From: Haliclona indistincta | Lineage: Eukaryota; Porifera; Demospongiae; Haplosclerida; Chalinidae | Assembly: GCA_964017065.1 (NCBI GenBank) | Contig: OZ024784.1 | Span: forward strand, 13,249,152 to 13,313,151 | Direction: 5' to 3' | Length of the DNA: 64,000 nt | In this document: positions 25,801 through 38,400 of the stretch, piece after piece | Layout of the letters: each line of letters opens with the position of its first letter | Position numbering within the stretch: position 1 is the first letter of the stretch | Program-made: the position numbers and the translations under genes | Notes under the pieces: generated by a model | Told to the model about the DNA's origin: nothing | Database searches by the model: none | What the model saw: the letters and a program-made list of their open reading frames with translations, nothing else

Positions 25801-28800
25801 AGGGTTCATAGTGCAATCAGAACTAGTACAAACACTTGGACAATATCAATTTCAACCACTTCCATGTGTGGATGCCATTAGCCAGAAAAGAAGTTTACCT
25901 CACAATTTAACCAAATTATATGAGTTACTCAACACTGTTGCCTTAACCTGCCATGGTAAACTAAACACTGTCAGTCAATTAGTATAATATAGCCACCATT
26001 GGCATACAGCACTAATTGCAATTATCTTTTAAAATTGATATGGGCACATGTACAGGCAACAAGATCAGATTATATAACAGCAGACAATGACAGTTATTGC
26101 CATTCACAGTCATATACCCTTCTACAATGGCTGCTCACAGTACCCTTAGATAATAAATTGATTCACAGTTGCCAAAGAAGAACAGGCTAACTATTCTTGA
26201 TATTTTACGAGTAAACAACAACACTTCTAATCTATAGTTGACTAAAAATAGATACATTGCACAAGTACTACAGCAGACAATTATTGGTTCATGGGTGACA
26301 GCTCAATCTACCGCTGAGAGCTGAGCAGAGAATACTACCTGCTTGTTATACAATATTATCATGATGATGGTGCAATGTGAGGCAATGCAAGTAACATGAC
26401 ACAGTGGCATCCTACATCCTGGATATAATCATACAATACAACAGGAAAACCACACCACCATCCCACTTCCACACCCTAGAGTATTCACACACAAGCTCAC
26501 CACAAATGTGGGCACAAAATCTTGACAACCAATCTTGTTTTCTGTTTTCTTATCAAGTTATGTTCTGTATGCAGCCAAAGCTGTCCTCACAGCAACAACA
26601 GCTGTACACAGAAACCACAGCCAACTGTACTTATATCCCATGCACAGAGGACAGGATGGTAGTGATACTAGGACAGGATGGTAGTGATGCTAAGCTAATG
26701 TCACATCCAAATGCCCGCCAGGAGCATCGAGAAGTGGTCACATTACATTGAAGCACTTTAGACATGATCAGGTTACCATTTACGTCAGAGCACTTATAAG
26801 TGAATTTTCACGCCACTACAAAATGTACATTTGTAAATTCTGTAAACAGTGAATGGTCACGTTACTCATGTATGCATTCTTATTGGGCGGTTAAAAACTT
26901 GCTTGCACACTATAAAATCTTGTTTGTCTAAAACGTAGACCTTATCAGAGAACCTTCCTACCTATTTGAGGCTAAGGTCAGATAGAGAGAGTTATGTATG
27001 CTATAACGCTGAACAATCAGCACATTTTGTGGTCGTGTAAGGAATTATGTACTTCGCCCACAAAAATTTTCCCTGTAAGCCTGTACGCATTACAGTCATC
27101 CTGTTAGACTGTATCACCCACAGCTGAAAATCAGATGGAGAACAGATGTTCATTACAGAAAAAGATGCTGGAATGTCAGAATGGATCACAGACACCTGGG
27201 CTGGTTTCCTCTGTGTGTGACAACTTGCTGAATCGAATGACAAACAAGAGAACAATTTAACCATCTGGACAAGTGGATCTTGTTGCTCAGAAAGGAAGAC
27301 AACATCAAATGCCTTTACTGAGAACAGCATTATTATGAGTGCTTGACTGGTTCCAGACGCTTGTATCTCAAATGTAACATATTCTGAATAGTTGAACTTC
27401 TGGTAAGTTCTACGTTGACGTACTGATTGCTAAAATGATATTCATGACAGAAATCGTTTTGGAGTTAGTTGTCATTTTCACAAGGTCACAAAATCAAAAA
27501 CATTGTCTCTCCTTATTATTGGATGTTACCAATGACAACACACCAATTACAGAATGCAAACAACAGTTACGACCATACGATGGACAGCACTTTGATGATG
27601 ATGAGTGACAGTGTAAAAATTAGACCTAATAGTAGTTACCATTTAGACACACACACTGTACATTCCAAACATTTTAACTGGATAAAAATATGGATTCTGA
27701 CATGCAAAAGGCTGCAGACGAAATACAATATATTGGTATGCTTGTAGCCTCAACACAAACACCAACAACAGCATATCAGTGACAAGGACTTGTTTCAAAG
27801 AACCGAAATATGCTGACAAAGGCTTCACATGTACAAACAGCAACAACTATAATACCAATAAACCACACACAGTGCAGTCCCTCATTAATTACATGTTTCT
27901 TAGCAGGTAATGCCAGGTATAGACAAATGCGATTAGGATTATGAATACAAAATTTATGTTAGGCTCACTGAGGTAGGAGGGTACATCCTTGAGGTGTGAC
28001 TGCTGACGATCTGGTTGGAGGTCCTTGTCGTGACGAAGCAGCTGAACCTCTCTTGGGTTGTCCTCGAAGAATGACTGCAAGGGAAATCACCATTACACAA
28101 TACTATTAAAATTACGTAAGAATTAATGGTATTGTTATGCAAGCAATGCGTACCTTTAGTTTCTCGGAATTCAGCATTTCACTACGTATCTCTCTCAACC
28201 TTGCTTTTCTTACTAAAAACAAACAAGAAACATAAAGAAAGACCAAGCATGAGCACTCACTGGCAACATGTGTGATACTCCGAAGGGCATCCTGGCAACA
28301 AAAGAAAACAAGAACAATTTACAGAAGTATAATCATGCACTCACCATCACTCGATAACGAAATCCCTCAATTTCTGACATCTTGAATCGATAAGGTTTCA
28401 CGGGCTCATCTGAATCACCATTACCTACAATAGCTCACACAATAAGCTTTCTGTCACCATGCAAGGCTCAACAAAACTGACCTGACTGGGTAGTTGCTAT
28501 CAGTCTCTCTTGTAGGGCTTGCAATTTTTCCTCTTCTCCAGCACAAACAAACGTGAGAGCACTTCCATAGTCATTGCCTCGTGCAGTTCTATAAAAATGT
28601 TGATTTATATTTTATCAGATATTAAGTGTGTCGTGTTTACTAATGAATGAGTTGATCACAATCTACTTACCTTCCAACACGATGTACATACGCATCGCAC
28701 GATGGCGGGAAATCAAAGTTCACCACATTTTCAACTCCTAGAAAAAAAAACAAGAAAAAAATCAACACACACGTACGCACACGCACACACACACGCTTGT

Positions 28801-30682
28801 ACGACAACACACACCTTGAAAGTCAATCCCTCGTGCCACACCATATTCTTTGTCTCGCTTTCTCTTTTGTCCAGTTCTTTTCTTTTTTTCATTTCCCCCG
28901 GACAATTGTGACGACTCGTCAGTAGCAATGATGTAGTCATAGATACCACGATTGAATTCCTCGACCACATGGCATCTGGACCAACAGCAGTCCAGGAAGT
29001 AAACACAGCACATACAACATACCTGCTGTTGTGAGGCAACTCTGAGTTCAGAATGCAACACCTGATGAAAAACCGCTCCAAAAACAGTTTCAGTCTAACA
29101 GCAAAATGTTAACACCAGTTGACATGGGCTCAATACATGCTTACTTGTAGCAGCGATCAATGTCATTCACAAACAAGATTGTTTTTCCTCTGACAAGACT
29201 GGAAGAAATCATCACAGTAGTAGCAACACACAAACTAATAATTATTTCCTCACTTCAACTTTAAAAGTGTATAAACTAGTAGGAATTTTTCATCTTCTAT
29301 ACACCTGTAGCAAAAAAGAATAGCACTACTTGAAATGAAGCAATCTAAGCTACGATACTTTATGTGATATTGAGTGAGTCTGCTTTCAGAAGCAACATCT
29401 GATTCGTCTAACTTGAGCGTTACCTAAGCAAAGAGACACTGCAGTGTCTGTGAAAATGATAAAAACTCACTGGGTTGTGTAGCACCAATTTCTTCAATGA
29501 CAAAACGTCCTAACAAGCATAAAATCAACACAAGAGCGGTAAAAATTATATCGCTTTACTTCAGACAGAGTTGCTGACGTTAATACAGCTTGGTAGGTAG
29601 AAGGAAGATGGCTGAGGAACAGAATCAATGGTCTCCATCACTACACACATCACATACTTGATCACTGATCTGAAGTCTTCCTCGTAACCATACGAGAACA
29701 CAAGATCAGCTTCGTCCACCACCAACACCTGCAGACTATCTCTGAGAGACAGCTTCTTCTGCAGTAAAGAAGACAATGAATCACTAATAAAGAGACATAC
29801 ACACCAACCCTAGTCTGAAGAAGACTCAAAACCTTGCTAGGTGTGCCTACGATGACATTGGGTTGATCCAATAGTATACTCCTAGTAACAATAATAATAA
29901 AATTGATCTAACTGAGCCTCTATAGAGTATAGTCACCTTGAGCTAGAAGATAAGGATACATTGATAACTTTCACCTCACGAGAGCAACATAAACACAACT
30001 CCTAGCAGTGAGCACATCATTATATTATACCGATACAACACACACACACACACACACACACACACCTTGATATTCTTAGTTGCCTGGTTGCTGAGCTCTT
30101 TCGAAGGCACCAGAACCAGTGCTATCACTCCAGGGGAAGAATCATCACTCTATATGATAGCAACTATCACAACACACACATAGCTGGTGCCTGTGCTCAC
30201 ATCTTTGTACTCCAGTATCTTTTGAATCATTGGAATAGCATACCTGTTGAATCACATTATGAGCATTTCATTAAACCTGTCTCTTATACGATGCATAATG
30301 AATACACTATGATAGCATCATTTTATCATGAGCACGTACGCTGCTGTCTTTCCTGAGCCAGTCTTTGCTCGTGCAAGCACATCTCTTCCCTCCAAAACTA
30401 GTGGAATTCCTTTTTCCTGATGACCAATTATCAGAAATTTACAAGCATGAAACCATGTGATCATGCAACATGGGAGCAGCTTGTACAACGGGGGTAGCTA
30501 AAGTACTCCTACTCCATATTTGTAAATACCTGAATGGGGGTAGGAGTTGACCAGCCAAGACAAGCCACTGCCTACACGAAAGAGAAGAACCATGACATAT
30601 ATAGAGTTATTGACGCTACCTTTAAAATTCTGTCATCTAGTCCCATGTCATGGAAAGACGTAGCACCAACATCAGCATCCAT
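22805..30682 (-). CDS. DDX56: DDX56, nucleolar DEAD-box RNA helicase
   Basis: An RNA helicase of 60S pre-ribosome assembly (yeast Dbp9). I read 22 exons from the ATG at 30682 down to the TGA at 22805-22807; their lengths sum to 557 codons (556 aa) with every phase consistent, against 547 aa in human. Motifs in order: Q motif GWSTPTPIQ, Walker A AKTGSGKT, Ia PSKELSNQA, Ib [46 protein letters not shown] lysine-rich insert lies before motif V. After [21 protein letters not shown] the gene continues through a 2.9-kb intron to exons 25006-25097, 23459-23516 and 22805-22833. These encode the basic tail, including NDPLKSFK, matching NPLRSFK near the human C-terminus. The gene is head to head with SUPT7L. 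Confidence 0.95.
25098..27968 (-). other. 2.9-kb intron of DDX56, nothing recognised
   Basis: It separates the DVPSYL exon (27969-28074) from the [13 protein letters not shown] exon (25006-25097). Several open frames inside (for example 26404-26751) have no family resemblance or splice context. The neighbouring introns 23517-25005 and 22834-23458 are likewise empty. A 24-bp direct duplication (AGGACAGGATGGTAGTGAT plus CTA) occurs near 26648-26692. Confidence 0.6.
30036..30064. repeat. (CA)n microsatellite
   Basis: About 14 CA units in a DDX56 intron next to the donor site of the exon ending at 30066. Confidence 0.9.
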
Positions 30683-30765
30683 TTCCACACACACCGACAC
30701 ACACACACGTACACACACGTGTACTTCGTTATAGGCGTAACCTGTGGGCGTAACTAATGATCATC
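30683..30765. promoter_or_regulatory. Bidirectional promoter between DDX56 (-) and SUPT7L (+)
   Basis: Only 83 bp separate the two start codons, so promoter and 5' leaders must overlap. No TATA box is seen. The interval holds CACACACGTACACACACGTG, with palindromic CACGTG/ACGT-type sequence that could bind bHLH factors; that role is inference. Confidence 0.6.
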
Positions 30766-32423
30766 ATGGCCGCCAAAGTACAGCTATGGGGAGAGCCCGA
30801 CTCTGAGGATGCTAGGAGCCATTCTACAGCTCAAAAACAACCCAGTCAGCCGCTATGGAGCGAGACCAAGCATCAGAAAGTCTCATCAGTGACATGTCAA
30901 GTACCTCCTGTGTGTGAACACACAGGATCAAGAACATGTACCACAATACACAAGTACGACAGCTAGCTCACTTGATCACTGTGTACTGGATATCTGTTCT
31001 AATGTAGTCTCTCCTCTGTGCTGGATCATCCTAGAGATGACAGAGGGCGTAACCTGATGCTTCACACAATCGATCTTCAACTGTACATCAATAAGCTCAA
31101 GCACGTCACAGCAAGTGTGAGCCGGTACTTATAGCACATGTATCCACTCACCATGATGCATACTGCTAATGTAATCAGTTGTTTCTGTTCAGGAGGGTGG
31201 AAACATTCCTGGTGTGCCTACAAAATTCTGGAGTGATCCACCAAACTGGAGATGGTTAAAATCCGACTCTTGTAACCCAACATGGTACAGCATGTGTAGT
31301 TTTCCACACTCACTCATTCGCTCACTCACTAGCTCAACAAAACTTCCAAGTATCAATCTAAGTCCAAAACAATGCAGCCTATTACGAAGGAAAGGTGTTG
31401 CGGCAATATGTCTTCATGCTGGTTACACTGGTTAGTGGACTTGACATGACTATGCATAGCTATCTTCCTGCAGAGTCATCAAAGCATGCTTTAGACACAG
31501 TAGGCGATGTACTGGGAGAATTTTTGAGCCGAATATCAAAGTTGCTGAGAGTGAACATGGACAAGTCACGTTACCAAGGAGAGGGCTTCGAGGTGAGCTA
31601 GTGTAGTGTAGTGGGCGTGTCACATTGTGTGCAGGCAGTGCTGGAACAGACACTGCATCAATGTGGGATTAATGGAAAGAGCTCACTCAAGAGTTATTGG
31701 AATAGACTGGAGTCGGAGAGTAGGAGACTGAACGAAGTTGCTAAAGAGCAGCTTGGAAAACTGCAGGAACCAAAGGTAGAGTCTACCATACCAAAGCATT
31801 TCCTTGTACACTATGATTATTTTAGGATAGAGCAAAAGAGAAGAGGTTCGTAATAGTGGATACTATGATGTGTGTAAACTGGTTATTTCAACAGTTTTGC
31901 TCCTCTGTCTCTATATCGGCACAAGCGAGACTCTGGTATGTGTGCGGACATTAATTGTCACTATAATCTACACCACTGCTCTTTTCTTAGTTGACTTGAG
32001 GCTGCCCTCACCATGGATTTCAGTAAGCTGCTATTGTATGTAGCTAAACTATCGTCTGCTGATTTAGGGGACTCCTGAAGCTGTGCTTGAGGAGGTACCA
32101 GTCACTGGAGAGATCAATCTTGATAACGTACTGCAGGTATACTGTATCTGAACGCATTGTGCAGCTTAATTCATTGGTCTACTACAGACTAGGACTCCGG
32201 ACTTGTCAGGCACAGGTTAGTGTCTTTGTAGTGAGCGCTCATACTAGTCCATCATCACAGGATTCCCTTCACTGAGTGACAACATGCAGGACCAATCAGA
32301 ACTGGTATCACTCGGATTCGAACCACCTCCAAAGAAGAGGTAGCGCTAAATCCAATACATACAGATATGTGTGTAATCAATGTATTCTGTAGGATCAGAA
32401 TGGTCTCTTATGGAAACGACTGA
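30766..32423 (+). CDS. SUPT7L: SUPT7L/STAF65-gamma, SAGA complex subunit
   Basis: SUPT7L is a structural subunit of the SAGA-type coactivator and carries a histone fold of the bromodomain-associated kind. Thirteen exons (30766-30953, 31008-31116, 31193-31284, 31333-31430, 31474-31592, 31635-31775, 31826-31845, 31895-31935, 31991-32022, 32068-32136, 32187-32214, 32261-32339, 32393-32423) sum to 348 aa; human is 414. Support: N-terminal MAAKVQLWGEPDSE (human RYWGE), TIDLQLYINKLKHV, and the histone-fold segment LLRRKGVAAICLHAGY (human VATICAHAGF). This is followed by LDTVGDVLGEFLSRISKLLR and LEQTLHQCGINGKSSLKSYW. The end is basic, PPKKRIRM. An upstream in-frame ATG at 30757 is possible, but the second has the better context. 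The 48-nt intron 31285-31332 is open in frame and could be retained. Exon 7 is only 20 nt. Confidence 0.88.
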
Positions 32424-32486
32424 GAACATTAACTATTTCAAATTATAATCAGAATCATGAAAAAAATTTTTTTCCACATGTTCAAG

Positions 32487-35400
32487 TTATGTACTTATTC
32501 TAGAGTCTACAAATGACTGCGCCTTATCTTTGACCGCTGCAATGCTTGATGGCGAGCCATGCAACTCCTCGAACTGAAGAAACTTTTTCAATAAGAATTT
32601 CATCTTTTGAACTGATAACTTTAGAGAAGTAGCTCGTTCAAATAGATCTCTACAAACAACAAAATGCAACGACTGTTTTGGTCACAAATGATTGATTGAG
32701 CTCACCTGGTTTGCTTATGGTCCTCTGTCTTGAGAACCATGTCAATGTAGACGGACCAGATGTCAACTCGACGTGGATAGCTGCTGAGGATACTCTCGAA
32801 CATTGTTCTACCCCGTCCAGGCTCACCATGCTTGAACTCATATTGAGCAAATTTTGATATAATATTGACATCTGCAATTGAACACACACGATAACAAATC
32901 ACTGGTACAATAACCCCTACGTTCTGATTTAGGAAGACTCTTCAAGCTCCTCTGCAGCAGGCTCCTTGCCTGATGAGTTTTGCCCTTCTTCATCAGGAAG
33001 AGACCATAATGAACCCACACCTTCATCACAGTGCTGAACCTCTTCACCATGGTCTGATACAGCTGTTCAGCTAGCTACAGTAGACAATAGTGTAATGGAT
33101 GGCTACACACAGGAGCACATGAACAGAAGGAGCACATGAACTGTCAACCGTTCGTCAGCTTAGTACTTCCATAAAGGAAGTTACTGTGCCTCATATTTAT
33201 GCGTGGAGTATGTTTCTGTGCACATGATCAACGAGTTGCAAGCTGGTACATGTAGCTGAATTCTTCCAAGCTGAGTAACGAATGCTACAAACACATTTTT
33301 GGTGTCTAGCTTATACTACACAAGCAAAGTAAGACCCTTGAAAGCGCAGAGAACAATGTGCAACTCGCAATCAAAGATTTTTATTTGTAATTAGTGGAAG
33401 TACGTCATCAATTACTATTCTGATGGCACTAAAGTCAGTTCATGTGCTCCTGCTACACATGTACTCACATTAAGCTTGTTTGATCTCTCATACACAGCTA
33501 CTAGGTGACAGTATACATCCAATGGCTCATTCTGTTGAACAGCATCCTGGAACACTGCTATTAGACCAGATTGTGTGCCATATGCATTCTCCAGATTTAA
33601 CCAAGCAACCCAAACATTCAGTTTCTCATGTTCCTCTCTGAAAATGACCTCATTTTACCTCAAGTATTAAGCTGAGAAGACGCACCTGAATGATATAGTA
33701 GATAGAGCTCTCTTGGCTATACTCCTAGCCTTCTCCACTTCAGCAGTGTGCAGGAAGAAGGCCATGTACTGCACCCAAAGAGCAGAGCTGTTAGGATGAG
33801 CAACAACCATACGGTCAAAGTCCTCCACAGACTCTGGAACTCTTGAAGTGTCAAGCAATGAACGCTCCACCTACATAGAGACAGTGATGGTGTCACACTG
33901 CTGCATGTAGTGTGTACCTGATAGAGATGCTGTTCCTGAGCTTTCTTGGCTGCTCTCTTCTGTCTCTTGCTCTTACTGGGCACCACCTATACCACCACAG
34001 CCACACAGATAGTAATGAAGGCAGTCATAGCACACCAATACAGCACCTCTGCTTCATCTTCTTCCTCCTCTTCTTCACTGTCAGCCATTGTCCTGCTGAT
34101 TAACTGCTGTGATTCAAAGTTCCAGTTAAACCCTCCACCAATAGACAAAGATAAGGGTTGCTGTGCTTCAAGAGTATCACAATCAGCTGTGACTGGTTCT
34201 TCATCTTCCTCCATAGACTCCTCACTTTCTGGGTCCTCTTCACTAAAATTTAATTATAAAACATGCGGTTTTAACACTATCATCATTTCACTGCCAACCT
34301 CATTGGTTCTTCATCACTGTACACAACAGCAACACTATCATCCGAATCGCTTTCCTCTTCTTGTTTCTCACAGCTTCCCTCTTCCTCAGCACTCCTCTTG
34401 CTTTGCTTCTGCTTCCTCTTCATCTTTTTAGCTTTAGAGGGGTCAACATGAAAGAGACGAAGGGACATCTCGATCTTCCCAGACACATGATCTATCCTGC
34501 GAACACAATCGTCATAGCACGGTCATGGAAGATGGTGTTACACTTACTGAAGAATCTTGCCTTTCACTAAGTCAGCAACAGAGTACAGCTCTTTGTATTG
34601 TTTCACAAAGTCATCAGATAAGTTAGTTATCATCACACGAGCTGATACTCGACGACCTAACCTAGATACGATACAGCATCATAAAACAAGATGGAAGGCT
34701 GTATAAGTTACCTAATAAAGTTGCCAGTATCAGTGACAGCCTTCACATAACCCCTCAACACCTGACCAACGCTCAGATCCTCTACACTAGTCACTTCAGC
34801 GTCAACAGGCTCAGTGTCAATTGATTGGACCTTGTGCTCGCCAGTACGAGAGGGACGCAAGGACAGGTCTACCTTTCCATCCTCCATTCCCACCACACAA
34901 CATCTGCATGTGTGCATCAGTGTGAGTGGTTAAATAATTGATAGTTGCACGGGTTAAACCTGATTAGTTGTGACTTGCGGAATCTGCTCAGTGGGTTACT
35001 AGTGTAGTGGTCCGATATATCTGTGATGTCTACTCTACCAGTGTAGCCAGGCAGTGTTACCAGGAGTCCCTCATGAGCTAGCACTCTCCTCACACACCCG
35101 AGGACCATTCCACCAACCACAGGTTCACAAGGCATTCCTAAACACCAAAACAAGAGAATACACATATCAAGATTTCTCATTCCAAGGACCATACAACTGT
35201 GGATTATCAACTGTATGCTCTTTAGAATTATCTACAATTTTACACGTAATTAAATTTATGTCCACCAATAAAAATCTCTAGCTACTAACTTTTCTCCCAC
35301 TTTGTAGCATACAATAAGAGAAAAAGTCACATGCATGTCTACACTGGAGCAAATGATAGAATTTGGTCATTTACTGAACTAGGTCCATGCTTCCAGCTCC

Positions 35401-38400
35401 TAGTCTAGATGTAAGTGTGTGAGGCGATGTTTTTAACTAAAAAATAACTATAGAAAGCTCACCAATAAGTGAAGCTATGGCCATTTGATGCTTGCTGCTG
35501 TCCTGGTGCTTGACATATGTACATCGAACAACACTACCGTCCTTGAACTTATTCCGATATGAATGTATCTCCTAAAATAAGAATAATCACTCAGTGAAAC
35601 AATCTTTATTGTACTACCTTTAACTTATTAGAAATTAGCAGTCGAGGAACATGAGCCATCACTTGTGTGTTTAATGAGACTATCAAACCATCTGTAGCAA
35701 TCTGTATGTAGGCAATCAGTGCACACAAACACATTGTGAGTACTGAGTTTACCTGCCTGACCACTCCAAGTCTTACATCACCAGGAGATAAGGTGACATC
35801 CAACAACTTGTTAGCTACCTCCTCAGTGATGACCACTGATGGTGACATTAAACTGAACATGTATGATGAGATTGAGTATTAATGAACACAACGCTTACCT
35901 TGGTCTGGTTGTGAGCTCTAGAGTATTAGCAACAGATCTTGATGCATAACTGTATGAGCAAGACCAATATTTTCACTTTTAACAGACAGACAGTTCGCTA
36001 CTAACCCTGCTGTTGCACTGCCTTGTCGTGTTCTCAGCACTCTCGCCTTGATCACATCTCCACTCTGGAAGAGCTGTTGCAGAGGCACTGTACCCTATGT
36101 GAGACAACACCTGATAAAGCCAATGATTTTGTGCTGATGTTCACCTCTTCCAGGCTATCTGCTGCCATTGTGAAATGGACTCTTCCTCGCCACAGCCCAC
36201 ACTGAACATTGACCTGAGTCTGCAGCACATCCTTCACACTGCACAATAAACAATCAATGAAATTACTTGCACACATACTTCCACACATACGTTGCTGTCA
36301 CAGTATCTCCAATGTTATAGTCTACACAACGTGATGAGGTAAATCTTGCTGTCTCCGTCGTACTGCTTTGTATCACAACTACAGGTAGTCCTCCATTGGT
36401 ACCCCAGAGCAGAGAACCAGCACTGAGGAAATGGAGTATGTATGATTGCTTTAGAGATAATGGACCACTCACCATTTCACGACAGTTCGGACTTGGTGAC
36501 CCGGTTTAAGGTATCCCATACGTTGCGGTAGTATACCAAGCTGCCCCTGTAGACTATGTGAATACTGCAATACAATAGAGAATAATTCACTAACAGTATC
36601 CATCAGTCCATACGCCAACTGAGGTCCCATGATAGTCGAGCATGTACAGAGTGTGTAGTAAGGAGTGACAAGCTCAACTGTAGCATTTAATGGTACTCCA
36701 GGTTGCAGCTATGTCAATATAAGTTATGAAATATAGGCATCATTGCTACACATACCTGTTGCAATAATGTTTTCTTCAATTTCTTTGATGGTGTCTTGTG
36801 AGACTCAGAGGATGGCGTCTCTATTAGATGTGGATTCAGACTGACCATTAGTTGAGCACCCTTGTGGGCAAGATCAAGAACACAGCAATCAACTTTCTCT
36901 CCTTTTGCAGGAACAGAGTCAGCAGACAGCAAAGTTAGATCAGCCATTGCTGACACGCTATCATTCAGCACCAGTTGAGCAAAGTTATCTTTAACTGATT
37001 TAACCTGTATGCAACAACTCAGCACCTATAAAGGATGAAATCTTCAACTTACCTTTGCTTTAAAGACTTCTCCAGGTTTGAATACTTGCTCAAATTTTAA
37101 ATCACTCAAACCTACGTTAAAATAAATCACAAGCAATTGCACAGTTACACCCAATGGTTTACCTAGCTGCTTTAACACAAACTCTCTTTGATCAAGATAA
37201 TTCTCAAACTGACTAAACAGCTCGTCTTCAACTTTCTCTGCTGAAATACTAATAGAAAGTCTAAGATCCGAGCAGCGGAGAGTCACCAGAAATCTTTCCT
37301 TCTCCTTATCCAATTCTACTACCTGAAAAAAGAAGAAAAATGAACAAGAACATATGCATCAAAAATTTACTTTAGCTAGAACTGTCTGCCAGTCTGCAAA
37401 CACGCCAGAACCATCTGATATGAACTCATCCTTGATGTATTTAACAGGAGCAAGTCCAGACAGACCATTGGGAAACTGCACAAAGCTACCATAAGAGTAG
37501 TGCTTCTTGATATAGCCAGGAATGACCATTCCAACCTGAGAGATGAGGAAAAGGTGTCACTTCCACAGTTGCTATGCTGTTACCTTAAGCTGAGTAAAAG
37601 AGGAGGGAAAGGAGACTGATTCAGTAGCACGAACAAGCATATTCTTGGTGGAAGCCAGCACTGGTTCCAATGGTGACTGGCTATTGACAATAAGCACATT
37701 CTCTAATACATACGGTCGATTTGTTTTTGAAGCTTGCTGTAATTTGTGCGAGTGATTGTTGAGCAGAACAGAAGAGAACAGAGGATAATCTGAGAGCATG
37801 TCTACTGGTAGAAATGCCAACTCCTGTGTCAATGGATGCTGGAGAGTGATGCCATTAGAGTCAACAGCAGTAACTACCAAATCATTCAGCACATGTCCAG
37901 GAATCAGAACAGCTGGTTGTTTGCTAGATGCCGCCGAGTCATCACAACGAAGAGAAAGAGAGAGTTTCATTGCGTCTGGATCACAGCTAAGGACCTTGCA
38001 GCGAACAACTTGCCCTAGTTTAAATGCTGAAGAAGGATCCAAAATTACCTGAGTGGAACTGAGCTCTGTCTTGGATACCAGACCTTTCACATCACCATAG
38101 AATCGAACAATGAGACCATATTCTTGTATAGACACTATTGTACCAGTGTATATGCTGCCAGGACTAGCCTCTGTGTACGATGCTAGTATAGGATCCTCCG
38201 AGTTGACCAAACTTTTCTTCAAGGTGACTAGTAGGCCTCTGTTTTCGACATCAACTCTCAACACGCGACACTTGACCATTTTACCAACCTTCAACTTTTT
38301 ATGTGAATGTCTGTAAGCTGTATCAGACACATGCATGGCTGGACAGAATGCATTAATTGACTCTGTGAGGGACACGACCAGTCCTTGGTCAAACATCTTA

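Noticed and set aside
26404..26751. 115-codon open frame in the DDX56 intron
   Set aside because: Low-complexity composition, no splice context, no recognised domain.
27001..27330. 109-codon minus-strand open frame in the DDX56 intron
   Set aside because: No homology; DDX56 exons on both sides join in phase across it.
28731..29081. 116-codon minus-strand open frame over DDX56
   Set aside because: Out-of-frame reading through two true exons and their introns.
32308..32322. GGTTCGAATCC-like box B of a tRNA on the minus strand
   Set aside because: It lies inside a SUPT7L coding exon, with no box A or cloverleaf around it.
33946..34431. 161-codon plus-strand open frame rich in Ser
   Set aside because: Antisense shadow of the acidic/lysine-rich PDCD11 linker exons, which have splice signals and homology on the minus strand.
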